This document shows, in pieces, positions 1 through 12,899 of a stretch of 64,000 bases of DNA. Below the pieces are notes generated by a model. The model was not told the DNA's origin. It ran no database searches and was given only the letters and a program-made list of their open reading frames with translations. Source of the stretch: Epiperipatus broadwayi. Its lineage: Eukaryota > Onychophora > Udeonychophora > Euonychophora > Peripatidae. Numbering within the stretch: the first letter of the stretch is position 1; each line of letters starts with the position of its first letter. Location: NCBI GenBank assembly GCA_028023455.1, contig JAQFVV010000018.1, positions 7,347,274 through 7,411,273 on the forward strand. The letters run 5' to 3'. The position numbers and the translations under genes were made by a program.

Positions 1-2048
1 AAGAGAAATATATAGAACAAGAGATAAGAATCGTCAAAGGTTTCATAGTCCAAATAGTTTCATAATACATACTCAATCTTTATAGGAAAAATAACATCAT
101 GATTTTATAGATAAAAATAGTTTTATTTACTTACAATAGTTTTAAAATCTTATTTATATAACAATTAATATTTCCATTATATGAAACAATAATGTGTTAG
201 TTAATGTAATTGCAGCATATTTTTCAATGTCTAAAATCTATTAAATTATAAGAGAAATTTATTTAATAAAATCAGTTTATCTTTTTTAAAATTAAAATTC
301 AATTACTTATCTATAATATAAAAATAGATATGTGGAATTATGGCAATCTTTATCCTAAACAGATATGATTTTTTTTTTTTAAAAAATTCGTTTTCCTGAC
401 CAAGCAACATTTAGAGAACTAGGATAAAAAATTATAGTTGTGTGGTAGCATTATTATTAATATTTTTATTCTTTACTTTTTCATTGTTTGTATTCACAAT
501 TTTCCATTGAAAGATCAGAAAAAAATTCAGAAATTTAATATTAAGTTGTTTTTTTTTTTAATTTTTAAAGAAGACTAAATTAGCAGCTAAATAAATGAGT
601 GGTTAAAAAGTAAAATTACTCTTTTAGTTGCAAAGTTTATTTTCTTAGAATTTGTTGAAGTCAACATTTCTATTTAAAAGAGCTCAAAAGAAAATAAATG
701 ATTTTAGTATATTTTAATTTCTTGTTTAAGTTTAAATGGTTAGATTGTGTCTTAATATATGAAAATTAACATGTCAAAAATGTTGAGTTTGCCTTATAAA
801 GTTTATAACTGTCTTTTGAAGTTTTAAAACTAAATACTGCACCAAATTCCTACCAAACTTAATTACATATATTAAAATAGTAAAGTATTCAGAGAAGTAT
901 ATAGATGTTCACTATACAAAAAAAAAAAAAAGTTCATTTGAAACTGCTATGATTCTCAAATATATTTTAGCAGTATTTATTTCAAATAAATAAAACTTTA
1001 TATTTATTTCTGCATGAAAATAATTTTAAATATTAAACTTGGATTTAAAGAGTTTTATTTTAAATAATTTCTGTATTTATTTTCGTGCATTAAAAATCTT
1101 GATTTCTTTTTAAGATAAAAAAGAAGAGAAACTGTTAATTAAAACACCATTTTTTAAAAAAAGTATTTCAATTATTAATATTATATATCTAATTGTTATC
1201 TTAAAAGTTTCATATAAATAAAAATGGACAGCATTTTTCCCATACATCAGTTAATAAAGCTTGGAAAATGTGTTTAATAATTAATGTGTCCTCAAATTAC
1301 TAATGATTCATTCTTATGAAGACGCTAATTAAATAGTGAAATAATCATCCAATAAGATTTTTTTTTTTTTACTTTTGAAGAGAAAATCATCTTTTACAAA
1401 TATAAACAAAATTAAAAATAAAATTTAAATTTGAAGAATTACAAATAAAAAAGCCATTTTTCATAAATCCAGAAAAAATTAGAAATGAATTTTAGTTTTA
1501 AATACTGTATTCCTATTCCAAAATTGTGCTAAAAAATTAGTTATTTTAAAAATATACATTAAATATTTGTTATTACAAATAAATTATACTAGTTAATACA
1601 TCATGAGTGAATATTAATTGGTTTTAATAAAGTAATGTCTACAATATTTAATGCTCTTGGGAAATAAATACTATGAAACCATGATGTGTGCTATTTCAAT
1701 ACATTTCAATTTTATGTTATCTAAAATAAAATGTGAATAAATAAAAAATATATAAATAAAGAAAAATTAAAAATATTACATTTCATAATTTAATAAATTT
1801 TATGATGCAACAGCAGTCAGTTTTTACATTGAAGCACTATGTATGGTCATGTTTATTAATAACATTTCTTCAGGTTACAGTGAAAGTACATACTTTTCAT
1901 TTTTCACCTCCCCCCCCAAGTTTGCTATGATACATTATTTCATGTAATGTAAAGCTAGAAAATTTATGAAATTTAAGAAATTTTATCTGGTATTTTTCTT
2001 AAGTGATAGAATAAGTTATATATTTAGTAATGGTGAAAAAAATAACAG
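1..2048. other. AT-rich intron or intergenic DNA
   Basis: No exon or convincing coding stretch is seen on either strand. The sequence is very AT-rich with short A and T runs. It lies downstream (in gene orientation) of SOUL exon C and might hold part of the last intron, but no match to the missing last exon was found. A C8 run occurs near 1910. Confidence 0.6.
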
Positions 2049-2682
2049 AGGTAAAACTCTCCATACAGAAACACCATTCAGTGGAAAACAGAGTAATCAA
2101 TGAATACATGAAGGTTTGTGCATAAAATCTCTATTTAGTGCTTACTTATTCAATAGTCCCAGACTAGTTTTTAGCTTGTGGTTTCCATCAGTGAGGAGCC
2201 TTGGATCTGAGAGCACTGCATCTAGATCTTAGGATCTAATGCAACCCTCCAGCATCCAACTATTATTTTTTTAACTAACTATAAAGCTTTGAATGCAAAA
2301 TTAAAATACAATAATATTTTCAATCTAAGCTCATCGGCTTACATAGTTGTATAGATCTGAACTCAGTTCAGCATCTATACTTTTTGGTGTCTTTGATTCT
2401 TTAATAAACACAGTCCTATGTGGCAGGATTAGTAACATTATTGTGTTTTCATTTTGGATTCAAAGCTTTATAAATAGTGAAAAAAGTAAAAGGTGACTTC
2501 TGGAGAGTAGCATTAGATCCTAAAATCTAGGTGAAGTGCTCTCAGTTTCAAGACTCCTCCCTGATAAAAGCGACAAGCTAGAAACTAATCTGGGGATATT
2601 GGATGAGTAGGCACTAGATAGGAATTTTATGCATAAACCTTCCTGAATTCAGTGGCACTACTGTATGAAGAGTTTTGCCTCC
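2049..2682. mobile_element. Fold-back (inverted-repeat) element, ~630 bp
   Basis: The arms 2049-2318 and 2433-2682 are imperfect inverted copies around a ~115-bp loop. Landmarks: AAACTCTCCATACAG at 2053 pairs with the complement of CTGTATGAAGAGTTTT near 2661, and TAGGATCTAATGCAACCCTCC near 2231 pairs with the segment around 2500-2522. The arms are richer in GC than their surroundings. No coding capacity is visible. Sequence just right of it (about 2760-2830) reappears inverted near 4730-4800, so a longer dispersed family may be involved. Confidence 0.75.
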
Positions 2683-2987
2683 ATGAAAAACAGCTTGTGT
2701 ATACATAAAGAATGGTGATTATGTGATGTTTGATGGTTTTAAAAAAATAACTGATAAAATATTTTGCATTGTTTCAAAGAGCTTAAAATTTGTATGAAGA
2801 GATTACTTAAGAATCTAAAATGGTTATCAATAAGTAGGAGTGAATTCATAAATTTTAAAGTTGATTCATTATGTCTACTAATAACAAGACTGCTATTACA
2901 TTTTCATAATAGATAAAAAGTTATTAGAAAAAGAGGATATAAATCAAGATGTTTAATTGCAATGAAACTGGATTGTTCTGATATATT

Positions 2988-3237
2988 ACTGTATGTAAAC
3001 TTATAAACAATATTAGAAAACACAGTAATTGAAAATTTGTTAAAAAGAAAAAATATAAATGTCACTTAGGAGTGCTTTAAACTATTCTTGTAGTCTTTGT
3101 CAACTAATATAAGTATTAGTTGACAAAGACTCCAAGGATGTTGAAAATACTCCTAAATAACATTTATATTTTCGTTCTTCTTAACAAATTTTAATTACTG
3201 TATTTTCTAATATTTATTTATAAGTTTACATATATTA
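2988..3237. mobile_element. Hairpin MITE-like element, ~250 bp
   Basis: A long inverted repeat is centred near 3112. The inner stem GTCTTTGTCAACTAATA (3093-3109) is followed immediately by its complement. Outward, ATAAATGTCACTTAGGAGT pairs with ACTCCTAAATAACATTTAT, and TGTAAACTTATAAACAATATT with its complement near 3210-3230. There is almost no loop. This shape fits a non-autonomous hairpin transposon or an inverted duplication. Confidence 0.8.
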
Positions 3238-3280
3238 TTTTGAAGAAATACAAACATCAATTTGTAGTATTATTAATATA

Positions 3281-4500
3281 CCTGAGTCTCATTTTATGCG
3301 GATTTTTTTAATGCGATTTTAAAGTTATGATTCATGTTTTTTCTTAATATCTTTTTATGTGGGTTTTTTTCTTTTATGTGATAAAAAAGTTCATATTTCA
3401 CTATATTTATTAGATATCAAGAAATTTAAATTATTAATAACTTATTTTGTCTTGAAAAACTTTTTTTCAAAAGTATAACATTATATAAGCAGCTAACGTG
3501 AATATGGCCTGAAGCTGTATTTAGAACCTTAGCTTCTACATAAATAACCTACTTATACTTATGAGTAAATAATAATAATAGATTTATATTTATGAGTATA
3601 AAAATATTGCAATAAATATTCAAAAATTTTCAACTTTTAAAACATATTTTGTTAGATATAACAGCAATAAATACTCTTTTAGATTTTTAAAATAAATAAC
3701 AAAGTTTTGTAAACTGAAAATAATATTTCTACTGATAATGTATAATCTTTTTGTTTTGATTGCAATCTCATTTTTTTAATAAAGAAACAAAATGTGAACG
3801 TTTAAAAATTATTTCAGTAGTAAACACAAATATCTATCAAATGAAGATAAATTTATTATTTTCTGATAAGTAGTAATCATTTAATCATAGATTTTACATT
3901 GATGTGTGAGACAAAGAAAAACATCAGAAAATTCTGAAATCTGAGAGAGAGAGAGAGCTGCAATGAACAACCTCTTAAATTCCAATAAGAGCTAAATTAG
4001 TTATATGTCTGGATATTGCGAACTTTATAAACAATTAGTAAAATCATCGAAGTTTAATCACCAATTACATTGTCAACAGAAAACCATTAACATAGCACAA
4101 GACTGAAAGTGGTGCTAGTTGTACTTCCACTTGTGACAAATCTGATTTCTTACCAGTTTACAGATGAACCAAATATCATCAAATAGTGATAATGATTAAA
4201 ATATTTATGAAAAAAATCAAAATTAAATACTGCAGTTAATAAAAAAAATTAGTAAAATCAATTTGTTTTATATCAATTTTTTTCAAATATTTGATATTTT
4301 TTATTAGTCATACTTTATTTTCTTATTTTTTTTAATGCAAATTTTAAAGTAATTTTTCCTTGTTGCTTTGCTTTTATATGATTTCTGAAAATTACAGAAC
4401 CTATCCCCCATTTTTCAAGGTAAGTTAAGTCTATTTTGTGTGATATTTTTTAATGCGGGTTTTCCGTGGAACCTATCTACCGCATAAAATGAGACCCAGG
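3281..4500. mobile_element. TA-flanked TIR transposon, non-autonomous, possibly pogo/Tigger-like
   Basis: The left end CCTGAGTCTCATTTTATGCG and the right end, read in reverse complement as CCTGGGTCTCATTTTATGCG, form a TIR of at least 20 bp with one mismatch. Both ends are directly flanked by TA, as in Tc1/mariner/pogo target duplications. Degenerate sub-terminal repeats (TTTAATGCG, TTTATGTGGG, GCGGGTTTTCCGTGG) lie inside both ends, a pogo/Tigger-like style. The interior (1.18 kb) shows no transposase, only AT-rich sequence and a short GA run near 3944-3957. The superfamily is inferred from ends and TA alone. Confidence 0.65.
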
Positions 4501-6149
4501 TATATATATATGATACAATAAGTTTTTTATTATTTTTATTTTTTGAGTAAATAAACAAACTATAAATACATAAGAAAATATGCTCTTTTAATTTATTATT
4601 AATAACTACATTATTAATTTTTCTAAAATTTTGTTATATTCTAACTTTAATTTATATATGCATGTTATACATAAAACATTTTTATGATACAATTATAGCC
4701 AGTTTTTGCATTCCCATTTGTTGTTAACCACTTTAGATTCTCAAATAATTTCTTCATACTAACTTTTAAGGTTTTTGAAACAATACAAAATATTTTACCA
4801 GATTTTGTAACCATTACTAAATGTATAACTTTTATTATATATTTATAATAAAGAATAAAAATAATAAATATAATGGTAATTAACTATTATATACATTCTT
4901 TTAATCTGCAGAAGTACTTTTAGTTAATTCCTTAACCATCCTCAATTACAGTTAAATTCAAAAAACAAAATGGAAACAACATCATCAATTCAAATCCCAT
5001 GAATCCTGCATTTAATGTTAGCAACTTGTCTATTAATTATACTCATTTTATGTTAAAATTCAAAGAAAAACATTAATGTCAGGACATAAATAAAAATAGT
5101 TAAACAAAATATAAAACATTTCTTATCATAAAAACAATAAATTAGAAACTTATCATAGAGATTCATTTTCTAACTAATAAGTTTATTCATTGCTTACATT
5201 ATAACTGCTACGATTAAAGTCAACTGTTTCTACAGGTTAGATAAAATAATTTTAGAAGCATAGAATTAGTGAGCATATTCAGAACAATAATATCATGATA
5301 GTATTTGTACCACAAAGATTAGAAATGGAATGATGATAAAAATAAAAAAAGATTAAAAAGAAAAAGAAATAAAAATGGCTACAATTTACTCCAAATATGA
5401 AAACATATTTACTAGAATTAAATTTGAAATTTCTAATTAAACTTGTAAAGAGGAAAATATTTAAATATTCCAAATTAAAATTATTTTAAGGTATTAGAAT
5501 AACTCTTGGTTGTCCAAGATATTAACTTTTTAAAATGTTTACAAGCTGGGATTTGAATAATTCTTCTTCCCAAATAATGTATTTCAAATAGCTTATTAGG
5601 CTTAGAAGGAAAATAAAAATTCCAATATTATAAAACTGTAAAAAATTTAAAAATAGAAGTATTGATAAAATTAATTGAGTTGGATAGATAAGATGGGATA
5701 AAAATATAAAGATAAAAAAATAAGACTAAAAATATAAAGTTTGAAAATATTAGATTGTTGAACAGATTGAAAAAAGGTGAAGGAAGTTGAGATAAAATAA
5801 ATATATAAAAAGAAATTTGAATAAATCTTAGCTTGCAGTTTAGTACAATTGATAGAATAACAATCTATCAAGAATGAAAGAATCCTGTATCGATTCTAGC
5901 TAAGGTTCATTAATTATAATAATAATAATAGTCTGAAAAATGAAAGTACTATATTCCATCTACAACTTCCTGCTTGAATATCATATAATCTCTCATTTTT
6001 AAAGTAAAAGTTTGAAAAATAAATCTCAATCAGAAGATAATTAGTCTTAGAATCATGTTACTAACTCACTGATGTTATAATAATGTATGCAGGACACTCG
6101 CAAATCAAAATGTAAGATAGAGACTTTTAAAAGATATGAATGGGCATTG
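4501..6149. other. AT-rich intron, no gene seen
   Basis: No coding exon is recognised. A segment near 4684-4830 resembles, inverted, the sequence at about 2760-2830, indicating an old dispersed repeat. Short TAA repeats occur near 5917-5930. Minus-strand open frames here are low-complexity F/I/Y-rich translations of A/T runs. Confidence 0.5.
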
Positions 6150-6525
6150 TATCTTTGGACCTAAATGCAATTATATTTATGCCAAAGCATTTTTGAATGA
6201 GAGCATGAAAATTTAATCTTCATAATTTTACAACCATTAATTACATTATTAATTTATAGTTAAACCAGCAAATTTTTCAAATATTTGACTGGTAAATATT
6301 AGATGATGTTAAAATCAATTTAATAACAATGCTTATAAATTATATTGTTATTAAATTGATTCTAACATCATCTAATATTTACCAGTCATAAATTTAAAAT
6401 TTTTTACTGGGTTTAACTATAAATTAATAATGTAATGGACACAAAATTATGAAAATTAAATCTTCATTTTTTCATTCTGAAATGCTTTAGATTGGTTTAT
6501 ACAATTGCATTTAGATATAAAGATA
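6150..6525. mobile_element. Fold-back element, ~375 bp
   Basis: An inverted repeat is centred near 6338. AAATCAATTTAATAACAAT on the left pairs with ATTGTTATTAAATTGATT on the right. Further out, ATGATGTTAAAAT pairs with its complement in TCTAACATCATCTAATATTT, and TAAATGCAATT at about 6162 pairs with AATTGCATTTA at about 6504. Arms are about 170 bp with a loop of about 20 bp. No coding content is present. The structure fits a non-autonomous DNA transposon. Confidence 0.75.
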
Positions 6526-7189
6526 AGATGAACATTTTTATTTATAAAAAGTCCCTACCTTGCTTTTGGTTTTGAGAGTATGCTGCATACTCACTATCAC
6601 ATCAGTGAGGTTAGTACCATGATTAAACAGCACATGTTGAAGTCTAATTATTTTTTGATTAAGAATTACTAACGAAAATTGGTTGGTAAATTATGTTGTT
6701 ATTAAAAATTGAAAAAAAAAGTAAGATAAAAAAAAGAGGCAAGCAAAAGAAAGGATGACTTTCAGGAGTAGATATAATTATGTTATTCTGAAAAGTCAAA
6801 ATAAAAAGATTAAATAGAAGAGAAAAAAAATAAATCAAATGCAAACAATATAATTACAATACAGTACTTCTAAAATTATTCATCTTTTACTTTGAAACTG
6901 GAATTTATCTTTCATTATTATTATGATTTTCTACTTAATAATGCAATAAAGTTAAAGTAAAAACTTTAAGTATAAATTGATTTTCTCTTCAGTTTAATAT
7001 TAATTAATTCTAGTGATATCTTAGTTTCAACTCTAGAAACTGTAATATAAAAATAAAATATGTTAGAATGATGTTGTAAGATGCTACCTTGCATTACAGT
7101 TAGCACTCACTTATTTTATTTCTTTTTTAAAATGTGACCTCTAAAATATTCTCTAAGAAGTAATTTACTTTTTAATAAAAATATTTTAC
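6526..7189. other. AT-rich intron downstream of SOUL exon C
   Basis: The sequence just downstream of exon C in gene orientation is AT-rich. An open minus-strand frame at 6659-6844 is low-complexity and has no coding look. Nothing else was seen. Confidence 0.5.
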
Positions 7190-7302
7190 CTGTGTTGCAA
7201 AATAATCTGTCCTTTTGGCTTCATATTCCTCAGCTTCATTACACCAACGTCTAAACATCCATATTTCAGAATGGACCCTGGTGACCCATGGTTGATCATA
7301 TT
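7190..7302 (-). CDS. SOUL heme-binding family protein, exon C (C-terminal half of domain)
   Basis: The exon has acceptor TTTTCTTGTTAG and donor CACAG|GTAAAA and is 113 nt long. Read after two leftover bases it encodes YDQPWVTRVHSEMWMFRRWC followed by NEAEEYEAKRTDYFATQ. The stretch ending MWMFRRW matches the SOUL strand usually written (V/M)-x-V-(Y/F)-V-R-x-F, and the helix that follows matches the family's 'A.....LA..L' helix. It ends in phase 0. The final SOUL segment (usually Y-x-A-G-Y-x-S-P...N-E-V-W) was not found between base 1 and 7189 and probably lies outside the window. The other open frame of this exon shows no family resemblance. The exon needs a phase-1 junction, which the canonical exon B donor does not give. 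Confidence 0.75.
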
Positions 7303-9175
7303 CTAACAAGAAAACAATAAGAAATGATATTACTAATATATAATTTAATTAAAAGAGTAATCAAAAATTATTACGAAAATGTATTATACAGGTAGATCAC
7401 CATTATGCACAAATTTTAAACCTTTAATTTTAGGTGTGTCACAAATATATAAACACAAAGACTACAATTACTGTAACATGGAAAAGATGAATTGTTAAAA
7501 ATTCAAGTGAAAATATTTTTAGTCATATAATGTGCGAATACATATAATACATACTAATTTTCAATTATGCCCAGTACATATAAAACAAAACAAAATTGCA
7601 ATTCTATTGTATAATTGATTATGGACATATATGATAACAGAAAAAAAGAGCTTTTAATATCAAAAGCTTTTTGCATAAGCCTGACTTAAAGAATAAAACA
7701 TGTAATCTTATTATAATAATAATACCACATTAAAAAAGAAGCTAAATGTATTTTGTAAGCTTTATTAATACTATATTACTTGTATCAGTAAAAGTTGATG
7801 TTCAATAATAAATGAAGCAGTAAAAATAAGGGAAGCTTCTAATGCGAGTCATTTATGTGTTGCCCAAAACAAAAATAATTGCACGATCAGAATATAATAA
7901 CAGTAATACATTTTTGTAAAGGAATTAAACCTATTTAAACTGCTCAAACAATAAGATTAAATTATCATTATATATGATATCTAAAAGTAAAAAAAATCAT
8001 TCTATTATAAAAATTAATTTTCAAACCGAAAAAAATATGGCAGCAGCAGTTTTTAATATTGGTTATTATTACATCATCGGAAACCAAAAGGGAAAACATC
8101 TGCCCAGCACATAATAATGATACTATAGAAGTTAATAAAAATGATTAATTAGCAACTGTCTATGATATACAAAAGCAAAAGAAAAATGATTCTAATGTTG
8201 GTTATCGTTATACTTAAAAACCAAAATAACAATAATATATCATTAAACTTACTAATAAGCTAATTGAACAATAGGGAATAATTTATAACTGCTTATAACA
8301 ATAAAAAGAAATATGATTTTATGTAGAAGTATAAAAACCACAGTGGATGATTGCACGATCTAGTTGATGCAATAATAAATTGTTAAAAAACATGTCATTT
8401 ATTAATTATTGATTCTTAGATATATTTTAAACATAAATGTAAGAAGTTTGCAATTCTATGCTAAATGTTTATCCTCAAAATATCAGCAGAAAAAGAATGA
8501 CTGTGAAGCAATTACGAATATTTTAAAGTATAGTTTTTGAAACAGTTTATAAAAAGTCACAACTTTTATTATTATGAATTTTCTACAAAATATAAATACA
8601 ATTTCAATATAATTAAGTAAATGCAAATACATAATCAACGTAAACTTATTTATTTTTATTTAATTATTTTTTTAAATAAATACATTAAACAAAAAATATA
8701 GTAATACTTTTTAAAACATTTTTTTAATAGATCACTTTTATTTTGAAGTGATACTTCAATAATGAATTTTTGTCATTTATATATGAAAAATTTCTTCATA
8801 ATCAAGTAAATATAAATGATAAATTTATTCATTTTATTTTTAAAAAAATATTTGCTAAATAAATTGCATTTAAATTGCACAATTTAATTTTTTAACATTT
8901 TCTAAAGTTAAGTTATAATGAGTCACTGTTCGTTTTTATTTTCGAAAATTATCAGTATTCTAAATCAGATATAAATGAACGATTTTAAAATAATAGTCAA
9001 AACTCGGATTGAAATTTTAAGAAAATATGGGGGAAAAAATTATAAAGTTATATATCAATTTCATCATTTATTATAGATCTACAGCATTTATCAGATGCAC
9101 ATATTTGAGTAAAGATGAATATTTGAATTAGTCCAAATATTTCAGTATAATGTAAAACAATATATATATATATAT
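7303..9175. other. AT-rich intron upstream of SOUL exon C
   Basis: This is the acceptor-side part of the ~49.5-kb intron. The segment directly above exon C has a modest pyrimidine tract (TTATTGTTTTCTTGTTAG on the minus strand). No other feature is supported; it ends in a TA run at the assembly gap. Confidence 0.5.
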
Positions 9176-9675
9176 NNNNNNNNNNNNNNNNNNNNNNNNN
9201 NNNNNNNNNNNNNNNNNNNNNNNNNNNNNNNNNNNNNNNNNNNNNNNNNNNNNNNNNNNNNNNNNNNNNNNNNNNNNNNNNNNNNNNNNNNNNNNNNNNN
9301 NNNNNNNNNNNNNNNNNNNNNNNNNNNNNNNNNNNNNNNNNNNNNNNNNNNNNNNNNNNNNNNNNNNNNNNNNNNNNNNNNNNNNNNNNNNNNNNNNNNN
9401 NNNNNNNNNNNNNNNNNNNNNNNNNNNNNNNNNNNNNNNNNNNNNNNNNNNNNNNNNNNNNNNNNNNNNNNNNNNNNNNNNNNNNNNNNNNNNNNNNNNN
9501 NNNNNNNNNNNNNNNNNNNNNNNNNNNNNNNNNNNNNNNNNNNNNNNNNNNNNNNNNNNNNNNNNNNNNNNNNNNNNNNNNNNNNNNNNNNNNNNNNNNN
9601 NNNNNNNNNNNNNNNNNNNNNNNNNNNNNNNNNNNNNNNNNNNNNNNNNNNNNNNNNNNNNNNNNNNNNNNNNNN
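9176..9675. other. Assembly gap (500 N)
   Basis: Exactly 500 consecutive N bases, bounded on the left by a TA run (9161-9175) and on the right by a TA run (about 9690-9712). The round number suggests a fixed-size gap, so true length is unknown and a TA array probably caused the break. Any reading frame drawn across it is meaningless. Confidence 0.98.
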
Positions 9676-9859
9676 CCTTCACAAATTGATATATATATAT
9701 ATATATATATATATTAATATTATTAATAGAAAGTCAAATGTCACATGGCTTATATATATAGCTTGCATTTACAAATAGTTTTAAAATATTAATAGTGTCT
9801 GAATGCGGTTCATATTTGAACAAATCAATAGGAATATAATTGATACACCACTAAAGTAG

Positions 9860-11575
9860 CTGGCACAAAAAGGCTACAACTGACCATTAAAAATTCTACT
9901 GAGACGACAATGTGTAAAAAAAAAAAATAAATGTGAAAAAAATAAATAAATGATCCATTAAAAAATATTTAATATCTAGAATTTTGTAATATGGCATAAA
10001 AAGAGTTAATGATATAAGAAAATATAATTGTGAATTAGCAAGAAAATCTATAGAAAATATTAAAAGTATCAAAAGGATAATATAGCTTCTTATTATTGAT
10101 AGGAAACATTTCTGCAATAAAAAGAAAAGATATAACTATTACTAAAGAGAAAGATCATATCATGAAATGAGTAAATGAGTTCTATCAAGAATTATATAGC
10201 AATAGAGAACAAGAAGAAATATCTCCTACAACTATTCTATGCACTAAATTGCCCAGGCTTTTAAATGAAAATGCGAGAAATGCAATAAAATGTATGAAGA
10301 AAGGAAAAGCGTCAGGTAATGATGAAATTATAATTGATATATTAAAAGAAGTGAGGAAATAGAAAAAGTTATATACAAAATGTCTAAATAATAAAGATGT
10401 ATCAGATGACTGGAAGAATATAGTCTTAATATTAATATTTAAAAAAAGATGATAAAGAAGACACTAGAAATTACAGACCTATTAGTCTTTTATCAGTTTT
10501 GTACAAAATTTTTATCAGATAATTACAACTCCTCTACTAAAAGAACAAGCTGAATTGAAAAATTATTTTAGCACAATGAATCACATTCAAGTATTGGAAA
10601 ACTTATAGAAAGAAGGCATGAATATGAGTTTCCATTATGCTTTGGATTTATAGATTACGAAAAGGCATTTGATTTTATAAGCATTTTTTCAGTGATTAAA
10701 GTATTGGTTCATCAAAATGTTATCAAAATTTGAAGAATATTGATCAAACTATAACAGCAATTCAAAAAGTATTTTGTAGAGAAAAATGGGAAGTTAAGGT
10801 AGTGAAAGTAAATGAAGACTTTTTAAATCAATTGAATTTTGCAGTTGATGTAATTATTTTTGCAAATAATGCTTTAGAGCTTCACTCTCAAAAGTTACTA
10901 TATGAAAGTAAGTAAATAGTATTAAAGGTAAATGCCCCCCCCCCAAAAAAAGACTAAAGTAATGTTTAATAAAAATTTTCAACAGAAAAAAATAAAGTTT
11001 GATAATGATGAATTAAAAGAAATTAACAAAAACAAGTTTTTTGGTTAGATTATTAATACAGATGGAAATATAAAGGATGAAATTAATCATAGAATTAAAC
11101 TTGGATAGAAAATGTGCCTATGTATTTAAAAAGGAAAGTTTCAAATTAATTTGCTTTACCAGTTTGTATTTATGGATCTGAGACTTGGACACTTAACAAA
11201 AGAGCAAACAAAGTATGAAAATGTATGCTAGGAATAACAAGAAAGGACTGAAAATGAAATATATGGGTGAGAGAATAAACAAGAAGAGATGATAGTAGAT
11301 AAGCAGTTGCCATTTTAAACTGAATTTTAAAAGTAAGGAAGTGTTCTGGAATGGTGTGGAAAATAGAAACTAGAGAATGGAGATGCGTAGATTAAACTTG
11401 AAGAGATCTTCATTGTTTTGTTATAAAAATTATTTAATGGTTGATAAACAATTCTTATTGATATTGGAAAATAATGTCCTGAACTATGATAATGGTATAA
11501 AATATTGCTGGAGTTGTTAAAGGATATTCTATCCATAGTGTTTTTTCTAAGTAAAAGTGGTATGTAAATTTAGGG
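9860..11575 (+). mobile_element. Decayed RTE-like LINE (reverse transcriptase region), plus strand
   Basis: Several frames together give the order expected of an endonuclease-reverse transcriptase LINE: NCELARKSIE (~10032), KGKASGNDE (~10300), DWKN-x-VLI (~10410), STMNHIQVLENL (~10572), FIDYEKAFDF (~10647), a degenerate F-A-D-D-like box where FANNALEL follows (~10858), INTDGNIKDEINHRIKLG (~11054), and YGSETWTLNK (~11170). Many stops and frameshifts separate these pieces, so it is a fossil. The endonuclease part is not seen and may lie in the gap. The motif set matches RTE-type elements; the clade call is from memory of family motifs. It lies antisense inside the large SOUL intron. Confidence 0.8.
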
Positions 11576-12814
11576 GATGATGTAATTCAAACTACATATA
11601 TGAAAATGCTTTCAAATGAATGAAATTGGCCTTCTGAAAGATGGCTACATGTATAATGATTAAAAATATAACTTGGATATCTTATATGAAATCATCACAT
11701 AAAAGATGTATGATTTTATCATTATCATCACTATCAATCTTGATCTATTTTGAGGAACATTTTTAATTATATTTTTTAATAATAGTAATGAAAATACAGT
11801 GGAAGCACAAACTAGTTATATCCAACTATATGACTTCAATTCCCTTTTCAAAAAAATATAAATTAACAAACAAAAAAAAATCTGTTAAATTAGCAAATTC
11901 TATGATATTCAACAGCCATTTTTCCTTTTCTGAGTGCCAAAAAAAAAAGTAAAATTTATAAATAAATTTTACAATAGGCCAGTAGATATGTTTCCATTTT
12001 GGAGCACTATATATTAATAAAATTTCTTTGGTTTATGTTTAAAGCATATCTTTTCGAATTTTATTTTATTAAAAATATCTTCTAAGAATAAATGCTAAAA
12101 GTTTTACAAAATTTTAGAATGTACTTAAAGTTAATACTAATTTAAAAACATTAAAACAATTAGAAATATTATAATTTTTTGATAAAAACACAAGTCTATT
12201 ATGTTTCTATAAGAGAAAAAAGTTATGGGAAAAAATATCACCCAGAGTGTATTTAATAGCTATGAAAATTAGAACATTTCACTATTTACTAAGAAGTAAA
12301 ATATGGTAGTTATGTTACTTTTCTTATTTTTATTGATTCAAATAATGCAAGACTGAACACGCACACTACATAAAAAAATATATAAATGTGTTTCCTCAAT
12401 TGATTATTATTAATTTTCTTTTAAATTGTGTTTATATATACACAGTAAACATGTAAAAAAGCTTCTGTATTACATGTATATGTGCATGTTGAAAAGTACT
12501 GCACACTTGTAGTTCAATACATAATATATTATTTTAATAAACGTTTATCAACAAAACACAAACTATTATATGCTATATAGTTTTACCATGAAGGAGGCAT
12601 GCACAAAATATAGTGTAGTTTGTTCTCCACTGTGGCATTGAAATTGATGCATGTAATGTACATTAAAAGAATTTATGTAGATGCTCAAATTTATTCATCT
12701 GTCTATATTTTTGTGAATCATCAGAATGCACTCTATCCAATTTCTCAATACATACGTAGTGCAATAAATGTGAGCCTGAATATGTAGAATATGAAATATT
12801 GATGTTATACAAGA

Positions 12815-12816
<2 letters not shown>
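11576..12816. other. AT-rich intron, no gene seen
   Basis: The first ~170 bases may be the 3' tail of the preceding LINE. The rest is AT-rich with no supported feature. Confidence 0.45.

Positions 12817-12851
<35 letters not shown>
12817..12851. repeat. (TA)n microsatellite
   Basis: About 17 uninterrupted TA units. Confidence 0.95.
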
Positions 12852-12855
<4 letters not shown>

Positions 12856-12899
12856 GATGCTTGAGAGTGACACTAAATAAATAAATGAAAAAAAAAGAG

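Noticed and set aside
3480-3560. Last SOUL exon on the minus strand (peptide with R-P-Y)
   Set aside because: It lies inside the TIR element at 3281-4500, and no G-Y-x-S-P or N-E-V-W motif is present.
7190-7302. Alternative open frame of exon C in phase 0
   Set aside because: It would fit the strong exon B donor but shows none of the SOUL pattern seen in the phase-1 frame.
9128-9682. Open frame of 184 codons
   Set aside because: Almost all of it is the 500-N gap.
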